A stretch of 64,000 nucleotides of DNA from assembly GCF_010015475.1 (NCBI RefSeq), contig NZ_SSNI01000001.1, forward strand, positions 427,158-491,157, in the 5' to 3' direction. The notes under the pieces are model-generated. The model had not been told where the DNA came from. It made no database searches and worked only from the letters and a program-made list of their open reading frames with translations. A program made the position numbers and the translations under genes. Origin of the DNA: Pontibacter pamirensis (GTDB taxonomy: Bacteria; Bacteroidota; Bacteroidia; Cytophagales; Hymenobacteraceae). Below, in pieces: positions 54,699 to 63,837 of the stretch. The stretch's first letter is position 1. Each line of letters begins with the position of its first letter.

Positions 54699-55460
54699 CT
54701 ATTCGTACAAGTCATTTAGGTTTGCCTTTGCGAGGTCAACAAACAATCCACTCATCTTATCGGTTACGGCTTCAAAGAATCGCTCTCCCTTTTCTTTAGT
54801 GGCTTTCTTTGGGTTGCCTACGCCCGTATCTTCTGTTACCTGCGACCATTTACGTTCCGCCCATGCCCAACCTTCTTTATAAGCCTTTATTTTAGGTTTC
54901 TTGTCAAGTCCCTCACCGGCTTCCTCCAGCGGCAGCACTAAGTCAGGGCGCAGGTGCAGTAGCAGGCTTGTTTCCATTTCATCAGCGTGGTCGCCGGGGT
55001 TTTCGAAGAACTCACTCTTATCCAGCGACTGAAACCAGTTGCAGCTTGAGATAAACATAGCAGGGTACTTCAGTCCCAACTCCCGGATCATCGTTCTGAA
55101 GTCGTTCCCACCATGGCTGTTCAGTACAAGTAGCTTATGAATTCCCTGCCTGTTCAGCACCTCGAGCACATCGTTCAGCACCGCTGCCTGCGTGCTGGGG
55201 CTCATGTTGATGTCCAGCAGGATATCTGTCTGCCCGGTATTCACCCCAAAAGGAATGGTGGGCAACACAATCACTTTTGCCCCGGCCTCCCATGCTTTGC
55301 GGGCTGCTTCGGCCGCAATGTTGTCTGCCTCAATGATATCAGTGCCATAAGGTAAATGGTAGTTGTGCGCTTCGGTTGCACCCCAGGGTAAAACAGCCAC
55401 ATCAAATTTCTGATTCTGTATGTCTTTCCAGTTTGTCTCTGCTAAAATGTATGGTCTCAT
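54699..55460 (-). CDS. Cytoplasmic creatininase-family amidohydrolase
   Basis: 253 aa without signal peptide. Metal-site motifs of the creatininase/MftE family are visible: GATEAHNYHLPYGTD (Glu30, His32, Asp41), LNSHGGND near 115, and GDHADEMETS near 157. Members hydrolyse cyclic amides or formamides (creatinine, FAPy, mycofactocin precursor). It is divergent from a second, secreted creatininase-family gene 214 bp away. Substrate unknown; a sugar-derived lactam or lactone is only speculation. Confidence 0.87.
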   Translation of the reverse strand: MRPYILAETNWKDIQNQKFDVAVLPWGATEAHNYHLPYGTDIIEADNIAAEAARKAWEAGAKVIVLPTIPFGVNTGQTDILLDINMSPSTQAAVLNDVLEVLNRQGIHKLLVLNSHGGNDFRTMIRELGLKYPAMFISSCNWFQSLDKSEFFENPGDHADEMETSLLLHLRPDLVLPLEEAGEGLDKKPKIKAYKEGWAWAERKWSQVTEDTGVGNPKKATKEKGERFFEAVTDKMSGLFVDLAKANLNDLYE

Positions 55461-55674
55461 AAGCGGGCTTTTAGGTTTTATTTTTATTTAGTAGTAGTGG
55501 CTCCTGGCTAGTGCTTTTGCTTGTAGTCCTGTATATACACTTTCATAAACATAAGTGTAGCATGCACAGCAGTCTCCACTAATTTAGAGACAAAAGCCCG
55601 GAAAGAGTAGCAGTAAAAGGGGAAACATGTTATATTGATTGAGAAATTATCTCACCATCACATAAAAGCAACAT

Positions 55675-56544
55675 ATGAGACTACTAATTCTTCTTTTATT
55701 CTTTTCAACTACTGCTTTTGCACAGGAGATTCCTGTGCGCTGGGATGAACTTACCGCCAGCGACTGGCCGAAGGCGCTGGAAAAATCGAACCGGACTTGT
55801 ATTCTGCCTATCGGTATTCTGGAAAAGCACGGAATGCACGCTCCCCTTGGCTCTGACCTGATTCATGTCCGGGAATGGGCGGCGCGTGCTGCAAAGAACG
55901 AGTATGCCGTGGTGTTTCCTGATTACTTCTATGGGCAGGTGTACGAAGCACAGCAGCAGCCTGGAACATTTGCGCTGCCAAGCAGGGTAGTCTGGGACCT
56001 GTTGGATGCTACCGTGAAGGAAATTGCCAGAAACGGCTTTAATAAAATTGTGATAGTGAACGGGCATGGCGGAAATCCGCAATTGCTGCGCTACTTCGTG
56101 CAGTCGCAGCTGGAGAATCGCCGGGACTATGCCGTGTACTTTTTTGACCCGGTTCAGGAACCAGCCTTTGCAGAGAAGGTGAGGAAGATGCGTAAGTCCG
56201 ACCCGGCCGGCGACCAGCATGGTGGCGAAAACGAAACATCCTCACTGCTGTACCTGCGCCCTGACCTTGTAAAGCAGGAGCGGGCCACACAGGAATCCGG
56301 TGAAAACCAGAAACGTTTGGCGTCACTTCCTAACCTCTATACCGGTATCTGGTGGTATGCCAGCTACCCGAACCATTATGCCGGTGAGGGAGAAAAAGCT
56401 TCAAAAGAGTTAGGTAAACTGCTAACCGAAAACAAAGTGGAGGCGCTAACGAAGGCACTGAAAGCGGTTAAATCAGACACAAAGACACTGGAACTGCAGA
56501 AGGAATACTTTGACAGAGTAGATAAAGTGGGCGTTTTGAAGTAA
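55675..56544 (+). CDS. Secreted creatininase-family protein
   Basis: 289 aa with a Sec signal cleaved before Gln17 (TAFAQ). The family's metal motifs are intact: GILEKHGMHAPLGSD, VNGHGGNPQ and QHGGENETS. It is clearly diverged from the cytoplasmic homologue encoded on the other side of the shared promoter region, and the extra C-terminal part (about 215-289) differs. A periplasmic creatininase-fold amidohydrolase is expected; its reaction is not known. The neighbouring gene downstream (105 bp) is a NagX-like membrane acyltransferase. Confidence 0.86.
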   Translation: MRLLILLLFFSTTAFAQEIPVRWDELTASDWPKALEKSNRTCILPIGILEKHGMHAPLGSDLIHVREWAARAAKNEYAVVFPDYFYGQVYEAQQQPGTFALPSRVVWDLLDATVKEIARNGFNKIVIVNGHGGNPQLLRYFVQSQLENRRDYAVYFFDPVQEPAFAEKVRKMRKSDPAGDQHGGENETSSLLYLRPDLVKQERATQESGENQKRLASLPNLYTGIWWYASYPNHYAGEGEKASKELGKLLTENKVEALTKALKAVKSDTKTLELQKEYFDRVDKVGVLK

Positions 56545-56649
56545 AAAGCGGCTCTTCTTCATAAATCAAGCTAACCACCTTCAGCCAACGTCATATTATC
56601 CTGAGAGCCTGGAGGGAAAGTGTAAAACAGTATCAGCTAAGTTAAACAC

Positions 56650-57825
56650 ATGAATAAACTTTTTACAGCCAGTACAGTTGCCGACAATGGGCTGCTAAAG
56701 GAGACAACCCGGCAGCGCTATCTCTCGCTTGATGTGCTGCGGGGTATGACCATTGCCCTGATGATAGTGGTGAATACCCCCGGAAGCTGGCAAACTATCT
56801 ATGCGCCTTTCCGGCATGCCGCCTGGCATGGATTTACGGTGACAGACCTTGTTTTTCCTACTTTCCTGTTTGTGGTGGGTAATGCTATGAGCTTCAGTAT
56901 GCGGAAGTTTGAAAAGCAGGAGGATAGCGTGTTCCTGAAAAAGGTTTTTAAACGAACAGCCCTGATTTTCCTGTTGGGCCTCCTGCTAAACACCTTTCCT
57001 TTTGTTACCCGCAATGCTGCCGGCGAACTAACGCTGATTGACTTCTCCAGCATCCGGATAATGGGAGTTTTGCAAAGAATTGCTCTTTGCTATGGTATAG
57101 CGGCGCTGGTGGTGCATTACTTTAAAGTAAAGGGAGCCATCATTTTCTCCGTCATCGCCTTGCTTTCTTATTGGGCTATTATGTATTTCTTCGGTAATCA
57201 GCCTGACCCTTACAGCCTGGAAGGTAATGCTGCCTTGAAGTTTGACAGGTTACTTTTACCTGCTGAAAACTTATACAAAGGCTTTGGGATACCTTTCGAT
57301 CCAGAAGGATTGCTGAGTACTTTACCAGCCGTGGTGAACGTAATCGCAGGTTTCCTGGCAGGCTTATACATACAGCGGCAGGGCAATAATATGGGCACTG
57401 TATATAAGCTAGCTTTATCGGCAGCGGCCTTTATTGTGGTGGCGCTTGTCTGGGATATTTTCTTCCCTATCAACAAGCCTATCTGGACAAGCTCTTACGT
57501 AATATATACCGTTGGTCTGGACTTGCTCATTCTGTCTGTGCTCATGTTAGTGATTGAAGTGGCCAACTATAAGCGGTGGACCTACTTTTTTGAGGTGTTT
57601 GGCCGGAATCCGCTGTTTATTTACATCCTGTCTGGTGTGTTGATAAGACTCATGAGCCTTACCAGGATAGACGGCCAAAGCCTGAACGGCTGGATCTATA
57701 AAAATCTATACCTGACTTGGCTTTCTGATAACAATGCCTCGTTGCTGTTTGCTGTGTCTTATATGCTCCTGCTGTGGTGCATCGGGTATTGGATGGATAA
57801 GAAGAGGGTGTATGTTAAGGTGTAA
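56650..57825 (+). CDS. NagX-like membrane acyltransferase (heparan-alpha-glucosaminide N-acetyltransferase family)
   Basis: 391 aa, about ten to eleven membrane helices. The hallmark start RYLSLDVLRGMTIALMIVVN and the HGFTVTDLVFPTFLFVVGNAM segment define the HGSNAT/DUF5009 family; VFGRNPLFIYILSGV is the conserved C-terminal motif. These proteins pass acetyl groups across the inner membrane to amino sugars or other glycans. In other bacteria relatives are found with N-acetylglucosamine genes, matching the ChbG deacetylase and FucP-type transporter nearby. It ends at a strong bidirectional hairpin. Confidence 0.87.
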   Translation: MNKLFTASTVADNGLLKETTRQRYLSLDVLRGMTIALMIVVNTPGSWQTIYAPFRHAAWHGFTVTDLVFPTFLFVVGNAMSFSMRKFEKQEDSVFLKKVFKRTALIFLLGLLLNTFPFVTRNAAGELTLIDFSSIRIMGVLQRIALCYGIAALVVHYFKVKGAIIFSVIALLSYWAIMYFFGNQPDPYSLEGNAALKFDRLLLPAENLYKGFGIPFDPEGLLSTLPAVVNVIAGFLAGLYIQRQGNNMGTVYKLALSAAAFIVVALVWDIFFPINKPIWTSSYVIYTVGLDLLILSVLMLVIEVANYKRWTYFFEVFGRNPLFIYILSGVLIRLMSLTRIDGQSLNGWIYKNLYLTWLSDNNASLLFAVSYMLLLWCIGYWMDKKRVYVKV

Positions 57826-57839
57826 CTAGTTCGCCACAG

Positions 57840-57898
57840 CTTCAGGAACAGCAAGTTTGGCAAAGCAGGTGGCGTTATCAAACTTGCTGTTCCTGAAG
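57840..57898. terminator. 20-bp perfect hairpin between convergent genes
   Basis: CTTCAGGAACAGCAAGTTTG (57840-57859) is exactly complementary to 57879-57898 with a 19-base loop; the longest perfect stem in the window. It separates two convergent genes. Confidence 0.8.
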
Positions 57899-57948
57899 TT
57901 CAATGCTTCCTACAGCATAAGGTACGGGTGATACAGCGTCTTACAATA

Positions 57949-59241
57949 CTATTTATCTCTGAACAGGTAGTTAATGCCAAGACTCAAAGAGCCGTTTGTT
58001 ACGGCATGGTTGGTGTACTTGGTTATTGAGTTCGGAGCTAAGTATAGGGCCGATATTTCATACTTTCTGTTCACGACTACTCCGGCTCTCAGGGTGTAGG
58101 TAGACCAGGAGGGAGACAGTTCCTGGTAGTCAGCTGTCTCATATAGTGTTTCAAAGTCAAGGGTTGGGTTTATGTATTTCCTGTGATAGACGTTTCCGGA
58201 GTAAGTGGAGTAGTTAAAGGCAAAGCCTGCGCCTACATAGAGCTTTAAATTATCTTTGTTATAAAAGTTGTAAACCAACTGGGGCATGAGAGAAGCTGTT
58301 CGCTGTTTCAGATCGTATGTCAGATCATAATAAGAACCGCCTCCAGACGTCTCATTTGTCTTCATATAATAGCTGCCCTGCGTTAATCCTGCCTCTAATC
58401 TGAATACAAGCTGTTGTACGTTCCTATTTAAGAAGGCATCAGCACCAAATGCTAATCGTGGCATGTAAGAGGCGGGGTTTTCTTCTGCATCAGTAAAAGG
58501 GTTCTTGCCTTCAACCTCCAAGGTTCCTCTACTGAGGGCGAGACCTGCAAATAGCCTAAAACCTATTCCTCCTTGGTTGTACATCTCACGCTCCTCGCCA
58601 TTACGCCCATTTATCTTGCTTACTACCCGAAGCAGATCTTTCTCTTTATAGGCAGCAGCCTCTATTTCTCGCTGTAGTTTGTCGGTTAGTAAGCCATTGT
58701 GCCTTGCCGCATTCATCAGCTGGCCTACATAAGCATGCTGCGTTATAATTCTGGTGTTGTTCCTGGTATCATAGTATCTTCTGTAGAGCAGTTCCCTAGG
58801 TTTTTCTTCCCCCTTTTCTAGTAAGAAGAACCTTTCCTTAATGTCGTCTTTGTAGGAGTACAGAGACACTTTGGCTCCATCCTGGAGCCTTTTGAGGAAG
58901 ATATAAGCTGTTGTGAATTTACTGTCCGGGACTCCACGCGACAGGTTGTCTATATCCACTCTGTCCATTGAGATGGGAATTTCAAAGCCCCTGTATATCT
59001 CCATGCCAGTTACTTCAAAATAGCTGGCGCTGGCGGCATTAAACTCCTGTGCTTTTCCACTGTCTTCAGAGGTCTTAAAGGAGACTGTTTTAGGGGTTAT
59101 ATCCCACTCTCTATAATCTATAAAACCTCGCAACGTATCTCCCTGTGTTGTGACTACCAAACCAGGTTTATAATTTGACTGGGCAACAGATAGTAAAGGC
59201 AGAAGGAAGAGAAAAAGCAATGTAAGAAAATGGGGTTTCAT
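57949..59241 (-). CDS. Outer-membrane beta-barrel protein of unknown function
   Basis: 430 aa; Sec signal cleaved before Gln21 (LSVAQ). Residues 25-200 form a beta-rich, charged N-terminal part (TQGDTLRGFIDYREW; LEKGEEKPRELLYRRYY), and about 215-430 are alternating strands of a small outer-membrane barrel (GGIGFRLFAGLALSRG, LKLYVGAGFAFNYSTYS) ending NGSLSLGINYLFRDK. I do not recognise a specific family beyond Bacteroidota outer-membrane barrel proteins. It stands alone, between a terminator and the nitrilase operon. Confidence 0.78.
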   Translation of the reverse strand: MKPHFLTLLFLFLLPLLSVAQSNYKPGLVVTTQGDTLRGFIDYREWDITPKTVSFKTSEDSGKAQEFNAASASYFEVTGMEIYRGFEIPISMDRVDIDNLSRGVPDSKFTTAYIFLKRLQDGAKVSLYSYKDDIKERFFLLEKGEEKPRELLYRRYYDTRNNTRIITQHAYVGQLMNAARHNGLLTDKLQREIEAAAYKEKDLLRVVSKINGRNGEEREMYNQGGIGFRLFAGLALSRGTLEVEGKNPFTDAEENPASYMPRLAFGADAFLNRNVQQLVFRLEAGLTQGSYYMKTNETSGGGSYYDLTYDLKQRTASLMPQLVYNFYNKDNLKLYVGAGFAFNYSTYSGNVYHRKYINPTLDFETLYETADYQELSPSWSTYTLRAGVVVNRKYEISALYLAPNSITKYTNHAVTNGSLSLGINYLFRDK

Positions 59242-59516
59242 AGACTACAGAGAATGAGATAGAGCGATTTTTATATTAAGCCTTCAAGATATATAACTAT
59301 AAGGATTTATAGAAATTTATTCTTGAACAATTGCTTCAATCCCTTCGCAGGGCTAATCTGTTACACTAATTTATACCTTGTAAGGAAGCGGGCGTCAAAA
59401 GACAGAAGGACAATGTTTGAGGGGAAAATATTAAACATATAGGCGCACATACTATGCACGGCTAGAAAAACTGTTACAAACAAAAATTTCTTCAGGCTTA
59501 ACTTACTACTTATGTG

Positions 59517-60113
59517 CTAAACCTGCTCTACCAGTTCCAGGCGTTTTACAATGGTATCTTTTGCTAATATTGTTCCGGGCGACAACACTGCGTTTGCCCC
59601 GATTCTGCAGTTGTCACCCACTAAGGCGCCAAACTTCTTCACGTCCGTATCAATGATTTCCCCGTGTAGCATCACCCGGATTTGTTTGTCTTTCTTCTCA
59701 TTGTAATGATTTGCGACAATGGAGCCAGCCTCAAAATTAACGTTGTTGCCGATGATGCTGTCTCCTATAAAATTGAAATGTGCCACAGCACTGTTCTGCA
59801 TAATGATGCTGGTTTTCACCTCACAACTGGTGCCAACTGTGGCGCCTTCGCCCAGGTAAACACCGCCTCGCAAATAAGCGTTGGCACCAACAAAGCAGTT
59901 TTCTGAAATGATAACAGGTGCCTTCAGCACAACGCCCCTTTCTACAGTGGCTGTCTGGTGAATGGCTATACCATCTTTTACTGTATAGCTATCATTTACT
60001 TGAGCAATCATTTCATCTATGATGCCAGGTAGGCTTTGAGGTATGAGCCAGGGCAGAGTGTGCTTTTGCGCAGTAAAAAAGCTGGAGAAGCCTTCTATGT
60101 AGTTATCTATCAT
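59517..60113 (-). CDS. Left-handed beta-helix (hexapeptide repeat) acyltransferase-like protein
   Basis: The ATG at 60113 (MIDNYIEGFSSFF) is chosen: it overlaps the end of the nitrilase gene by 11 bases, whereas the longer frame would run 146 bases into it. 198 aa. Hexapeptide repeats at about 60-185 (GVVLKAPVIISENCFVGANAY, LGEGATVGTSC, GDNCRIGANAVLSPGTI) match the sugar-nucleotide LbH proteins related to the GlmU C-terminal domain. The nucleotidyltransferase half is missing, so acetyl transfer or a scaffold role is likely. Cytoplasmic. Last gene of a tightly coupled three-gene operon. Confidence 0.84.
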   Translation of the reverse strand: MIDNYIEGFSSFFTAQKHTLPWLIPQSLPGIIDEMIAQVNDSYTVKDGIAIHQTATVERGVVLKAPVIISENCFVGANAYLRGGVYLGEGATVGTSCEVKTSIIMQNSAVAHFNFIGDSIIGNNVNFEAGSIVANHYNEKKDKQIRVMLHGEIIDTDVKKFGALVGDNCRIGANAVLSPGTILAKDTIVKRLELVEQV

Positions 60114-61071
60114 CAGACGCAGGGGCATCACTTGCCAGCCAGACTGGCTTTGTTTCAGAGCGATGATCTGCCCCGATGATGTCTTTGTAAAGTTCAGGCT
60201 TTCGCGCTTTCTTATAGCGGTGACCTCCGGCAAGCTCCAGTTTATCATCTGTCAGCGTGGCGACGACAATCTCGTTTTCAAAGCTCTTGATTTCTGTCAG
60301 CACTTCCCCGTAAGGGTCCAGGATGAGGGAATTGCCATTCTTTAGATGCTCTCCGTCATACCCGATTGGGTTGGAGAATACATAGTATACAGCGTTGTCG
60401 TAGGCCCTTGCCGGTAGCCATCGCATCAGCCAGCGAAGGCCTTTGGGACCGTCGAACTCCAGCCGCAGGGGCACCGGGTCTGTGTGCCTGGCCTGCCACA
60501 ATTCATCTGCCACATAACCCCGCCCCGGCATGGAAGAAGGGGTACACATGGTAACGTGCGGCGCAAAAATGACTTCTGCTCCGAGTAGGGAGGTGGCTCT
60601 CACATTTTCCACTACATTGTTATCATAGCAGATCAGGATGCCGCACCTCCAGCCCTTTAGGTCAAACACCACATACTCAGATCCTGGCTCCAGATACTTG
60701 CTAATGAAGGGGTGAATCTTGCGGTACTTTGCTATCAGGCCATTCTTGTCTACGCACACATAGGTGTTGTAGAGCCTGTCGTCTTCCACCTCAAGCAGGC
60801 CTGCCAAAATAGGAATGTCGTACTTTTCCGATAGCTGGATAAGCTTGTGTACACTTTCCCCATCAGGTACTTCTTCGGCAAGGTCCAGCATCTCCTCCCG
60901 CGTCAGGTCTTTCTGAAAAGTATAGGCGGTAATACACATTTCGTGAAAGCTGATGACTTCGGCGCCACGGGCTTTTGCCCTGGCTGTTAGTTCTTCTATA
61001 ACAGAAAGGTTGTAGGCTTTATCGCCGTCTTTAGGCTCGAACTGAGCAACTGCTACGTTAAGTGTTCTCAT
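60103..61071 (-). CDS. Carbon-nitrogen hydrolase (nitrilase superfamily)
   Basis: 322 aa, no signal. Catalytic triad residues are Glu44 (SFHEM), Lys118 (YRKIH) and Cys148 (LICYD). The length and the W(L)PARAYDN segment fit the amidase/N-carbamoylase branches rather than true nitrilases. The start codon overlaps the stop of the upstream deacetylase gene (ATGA, 61068-61071), and its own end overlaps the next start, so all three are probably made together. A small amide, possibly released after deacetylation or from an amino sugar, may be the substrate; this is inference. Confidence 0.88.
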   Translation of the reverse strand: MRTLNVAVAQFEPKDGDKAYNLSVIEELTARAKARGAEVISFHEMCITAYTFQKDLTREEMLDLAEEVPDGESVHKLIQLSEKYDIPILAGLLEVEDDRLYNTYVCVDKNGLIAKYRKIHPFISKYLEPGSEYVVFDLKGWRCGILICYDNNVVENVRATSLLGAEVIFAPHVTMCTPSSMPGRGYVADELWQARHTDPVPLRLEFDGPKGLRWLMRWLPARAYDNAVYYVFSNPIGYDGEHLKNGNSLILDPYGEVLTEIKSFENEIVVATLTDDKLELAGGHRYKKARKPELYKDIIGADHRSETKPVWLASDAPASDDR

Positions 61072-61988
61072 TTTATTTCTTCATACTGTGGTCTTGGTGC
61101 TTTCATGCTTTGGATCCCGTTGGCTTTTACCAAATCTGCATACGTAATAAGCTTAAACTTTTTATCTGCCAACTTTAAAAATTCAGGGGAGACAAGCATG
61201 TCTAACTCCGTTTGGCGGTGCTGACTGGCTCTTGGCTTGCCGTCGTTCGTGTTCATCAGGGTGCTGTTCATATCCACCAATACATCCATCTCTGGTGAAC
61301 TCTGCGCCACATGCAACTCTACTACATTCAGGCTACCCGGCTTCAGAGTATTGGCGAAGTCCATAAACTCTTTGGCTTTGGTTTCTACGGTTACTGGCCA
61401 CATGCTCTTGTACGTCTCGCCAAAGTAGTTGGAAATGCCCAGGTTATACTTCTTTGCCAGCCTCTCTGTGAGCGCGCGTAGTTCGGGAGTTGCCAGGGCC
61501 ATACCCATGTGCGGGTCTACGTAGCTTATGTTTAACCCCGTGCCCAAAGCTCTTTCTATCTGTGCCGTCAGCTCTTTCTCTACATCTGCCAGTTTGTAAT
61601 CACTCTTCAAAAAAGCTTCGATGGAGGGTAGAAAATATCCAAGGCTGTCCACAAGGCTAGGTACGGCAGTGCGTCCGGCTACCGGGCCCCAGCGGTAATT
61701 TTTCCATTCTGCATTCAGTGTCAGGTGTACCCCCACGGCTACCTGCGGGTGATCTTTCAGTATTTCTACAGCCTCCTGGTACCAGGGGCAGGCAAACATA
61801 ACAGACGCGGAAAAAGGGACGCCTGTTTCAGCCAATTGCTTTACACCCATGTTCACCGCGTGATTCATGCCAATGTCGTCCACGCGCAATAACAAGGTAG
61901 GCGTTTGTGATTTTTGTGCCTGCACCAGTTGTAGCATACACAGGTTCAGTAGCAGGGCGAGTGTTATGATAGAATACAGCTTTTTCAT
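61068..61988 (-). CDS. Secreted ChbG/YdjC-family carbohydrate deacetylase
   Basis: 306 aa with a Sec signal cleaved before Gln25 (LVQAQ). The metal-binding start of the family is clear (LLLRVDDIGMNHAVN; Asp37/Asp38 and His43), followed by VGVHLTLNAEW and SYVDPHMGMA. ChbG-type enzymes remove acetyl groups from chitooligosaccharide-like substrates; export means it works outside the cytoplasm. It is the first gene of the operon, with 4-base overlap to the nitrilase gene, and is divergent from the FucP-type transporter. Confidence 0.88.
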   Translation of the reverse strand: MKKLYSIITLALLLNLCMLQLVQAQKSQTPTLLLRVDDIGMNHAVNMGVKQLAETGVPFSASVMFACPWYQEAVEILKDHPQVAVGVHLTLNAEWKNYRWGPVAGRTAVPSLVDSLGYFLPSIEAFLKSDYKLADVEKELTAQIERALGTGLNISYVDPHMGMALATPELRALTERLAKKYNLGISNYFGETYKSMWPVTVETKAKEFMDFANTLKPGSLNVVELHVAQSSPEMDVLVDMNSTLMNTNDGKPRASQHRQTELDMLVSPEFLKLADKKFKLITYADLVKANGIQSMKAPRPQYEEIK

Positions 61989-62370
61989 GTGTCTTTGATT
62001 ATGTGAAACGCCTATTGAAGTTTAGAGAGACATAAATTAATGGTTATACCCTGTGATATGGCTTATTGCCTGACCTAGATGGCAGTGTTTATACCCCTTA
62101 TACTTCTTATGTCTTTTGCTAAGTTAGAGTTTTCCTGAATAAACCCTATATTGGAAAAGCTAAAATGAGTGAGGAATTACTATAATAGACTTCGCTTCTT
62201 TCTGTTTCGCGCAAGTATTGGGTAGAGGACCTCTAGAACAGCGGCTTCTCTTGTGTAAGCTATTCAGAAACAAAAATTCATTATTATATCATCATTTGGG
62301 AGAACCTTACGCTACCCAGCTCCGGGAAATTCTTCAGAGGCAGCTACATAAGCTAATAACAACAAGGACC
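61989..62370. other. Divergent promoter region, 382 bp
   Basis: It lies between the deacetylase operon (leftward) and the sugar symporter (rightward). An in-frame extension of the symporter opens with TTG at 62218 but its residues look like untranslated leader, not protein. I found no clear operator or riboswitch. Confidence 0.5.
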
Positions 62371-63708
62371 ATGACAACAGCCACCAAAAAGAAATCGCTT
62401 ATCAGAACCGGGAACATCTGGCCTTTTATCCTCATCACAAGCCTTTTCTTTCTGTGGGGGCTGGCCAACAACATGACAGACACGCTGCTGGCAGCCTTTA
62501 AGCGCATCATGAGCATGTCTGATTTCCAGACCTCCTGGATACAGATGGCCTTCTACGGTGCTTATTTCTGCCTCGCCCTTCCGGCTGCTATCCTGATAAA
62601 GAAGTACACCTACAAAACGGGTATCCTTGTGGGCCTCGGCTTGTTCATCCTGGGCTCGCTGCTGTTTTACCCTGCCAGTATTACCATGGCTTACGGGCAC
62701 TTCCTCATTGCCCTCTATGTATTGGCCGGGGGCTTGTCTATACTGGAAACTGCCGCCAATCCTTACATTGTGGCTATGGGGCCGGAGGAAACAGGCACCA
62801 GGCGCCTGAACCTGGCACAATCTTTCAACCCCATCGGCTCTATTATGGGGGTGCTGCTAAGTAAAATATTCATTCTTTCTGAGTTAAACCTTTCCAGTGC
62901 GGAAGAGCGGGCCACTATGGACCAGGAGCAGCTGAAGGCGATACAGTCTGAAGAGCTGACGGCTGTGATGGGGCCTTACGTCGGCGCCGCCTTATTCTTG
63001 GTGGTGGTCTGGCTCGCCGTTAAATTCACCAACATGCCCAAGGCCTCCGATGCAGGAGGGAAGCTCGACCTGCTTCCGACGTTCAGGAGGCTGGTGAAAA
63101 CGCCGCATTATGTGTGGGCGGTGGTAGCGCAGTTCTTTTACGTAGGAGCGCAGATTGGCATTTGGTCTTATACTATCCGGTACGTGATGCAGGAAGTACA
63201 ACTGAATGAAGACGGTGCCTCAAGTTACTATATGGCTGCCCTGATTTTGTTTATGGTCTCCCGCTTCATTTTCACGGCGCTGATGCGGTATGTGAGCCCG
63301 AGAATCCTGCTGTTGCTAAGCGCTGTTGCAGCGGCTGCCTGCACGCTTGTCGTTATTTACGGCAGCGGTTTCCTGGGTGTATATGCCCTGATTGCTATAT
63401 CCGGTTTTATGTCGCTAATGTTTCCAACCATCTACGGCATGGGCATCAGGGGCTTAGGCGACGATACGAAAGTTGGAGGGTCAGGCTTGATTATGGCCAT
63501 TTTGGGAGGGGCCGTTATCACCTCTGCGCAGGGGTATGTATCTGATGTGACACAGGATATCAGCCAGGCTTTTTACGTGCCTCTTGTTTGCTTTGCGGTG
63601 GTGGCCATTTATGCTGCTGTTTCAGGAAAGCTGGAGCGCAACAGCATCAACAAAGCTGGAGGTGAGGCGGAAGCATTGCCAAGCGATACGTTTCAGAAGG
63701 TAGGATAG
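62371..63708 (+). CDS. MFS sugar:H+ symporter of the FucP/GlcP family
   Basis: The ATG at 62371 (MTTATKKKSLI) is used; the open frame upstream begins with TTG and lacks transporter character. 445 aa with about 12 membrane helices. Family motifs: FFLWGLANNMTDTLL in helix 1, QMAFYGAYFCLALPAA, GGLSILETAANPYI and NLAQSFNPIGSIMG, all characteristic of L-fucose:H+ permease-like carriers. In Bacteroidota these import fucose, glucose, N-acetylglucosamine or related sugars. With the NagX-like and deacetylase genes, an amino sugar or hexose is plausible. Confidence 0.9.
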   Translation: MTTATKKKSLIRTGNIWPFILITSLFFLWGLANNMTDTLLAAFKRIMSMSDFQTSWIQMAFYGAYFCLALPAAILIKKYTYKTGILVGLGLFILGSLLFYPASITMAYGHFLIALYVLAGGLSILETAANPYIVAMGPEETGTRRLNLAQSFNPIGSIMGVLLSKIFILSELNLSSAEERATMDQEQLKAIQSEELTAVMGPYVGAALFLVVVWLAVKFTNMPKASDAGGKLDLLPTFRRLVKTPHYVWAVVAQFFYVGAQIGIWSYTIRYVMQEVQLNEDGASSYYMAALILFMVSRFIFTALMRYVSPRILLLLSAVAAAACTLVVIYGSGFLGVYALIAISGFMSLMFPTIYGMGIRGLGDDTKVGGSGLIMAILGGAVITSAQGYVSDVTQDISQAFYVPLVCFAVVAIYAAVSGKLERNSINKAGGEAEALPSDTFQKVG

Positions 63709-63837
63709 GAAAAATGCTGTAGCTTAAGGAGGAACTATTTAATAACATACAGTTCCTTATGCTCTTGCTGTGTCTTTTGACCATAGCCGTCAGGCTAAGG
63801 AGTTGTGCAAAGCTATAAGTAGCTGTAGCTTTGCAGG

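Noticed and set aside
60114..60248. Longer start for the hexapeptide protein
   Set aside because: It would overlap the nitrilase coding sequence by 146 bases, and the extra residues are the shadow of its C-terminus; 60113 gives a normal 11-base overlap.
62218..62370. N-terminal extension of the FucP-type symporter
   Set aside because: It begins with TTG and its residues have no similarity to the family; the ATG at 62371 places the first helix correctly.
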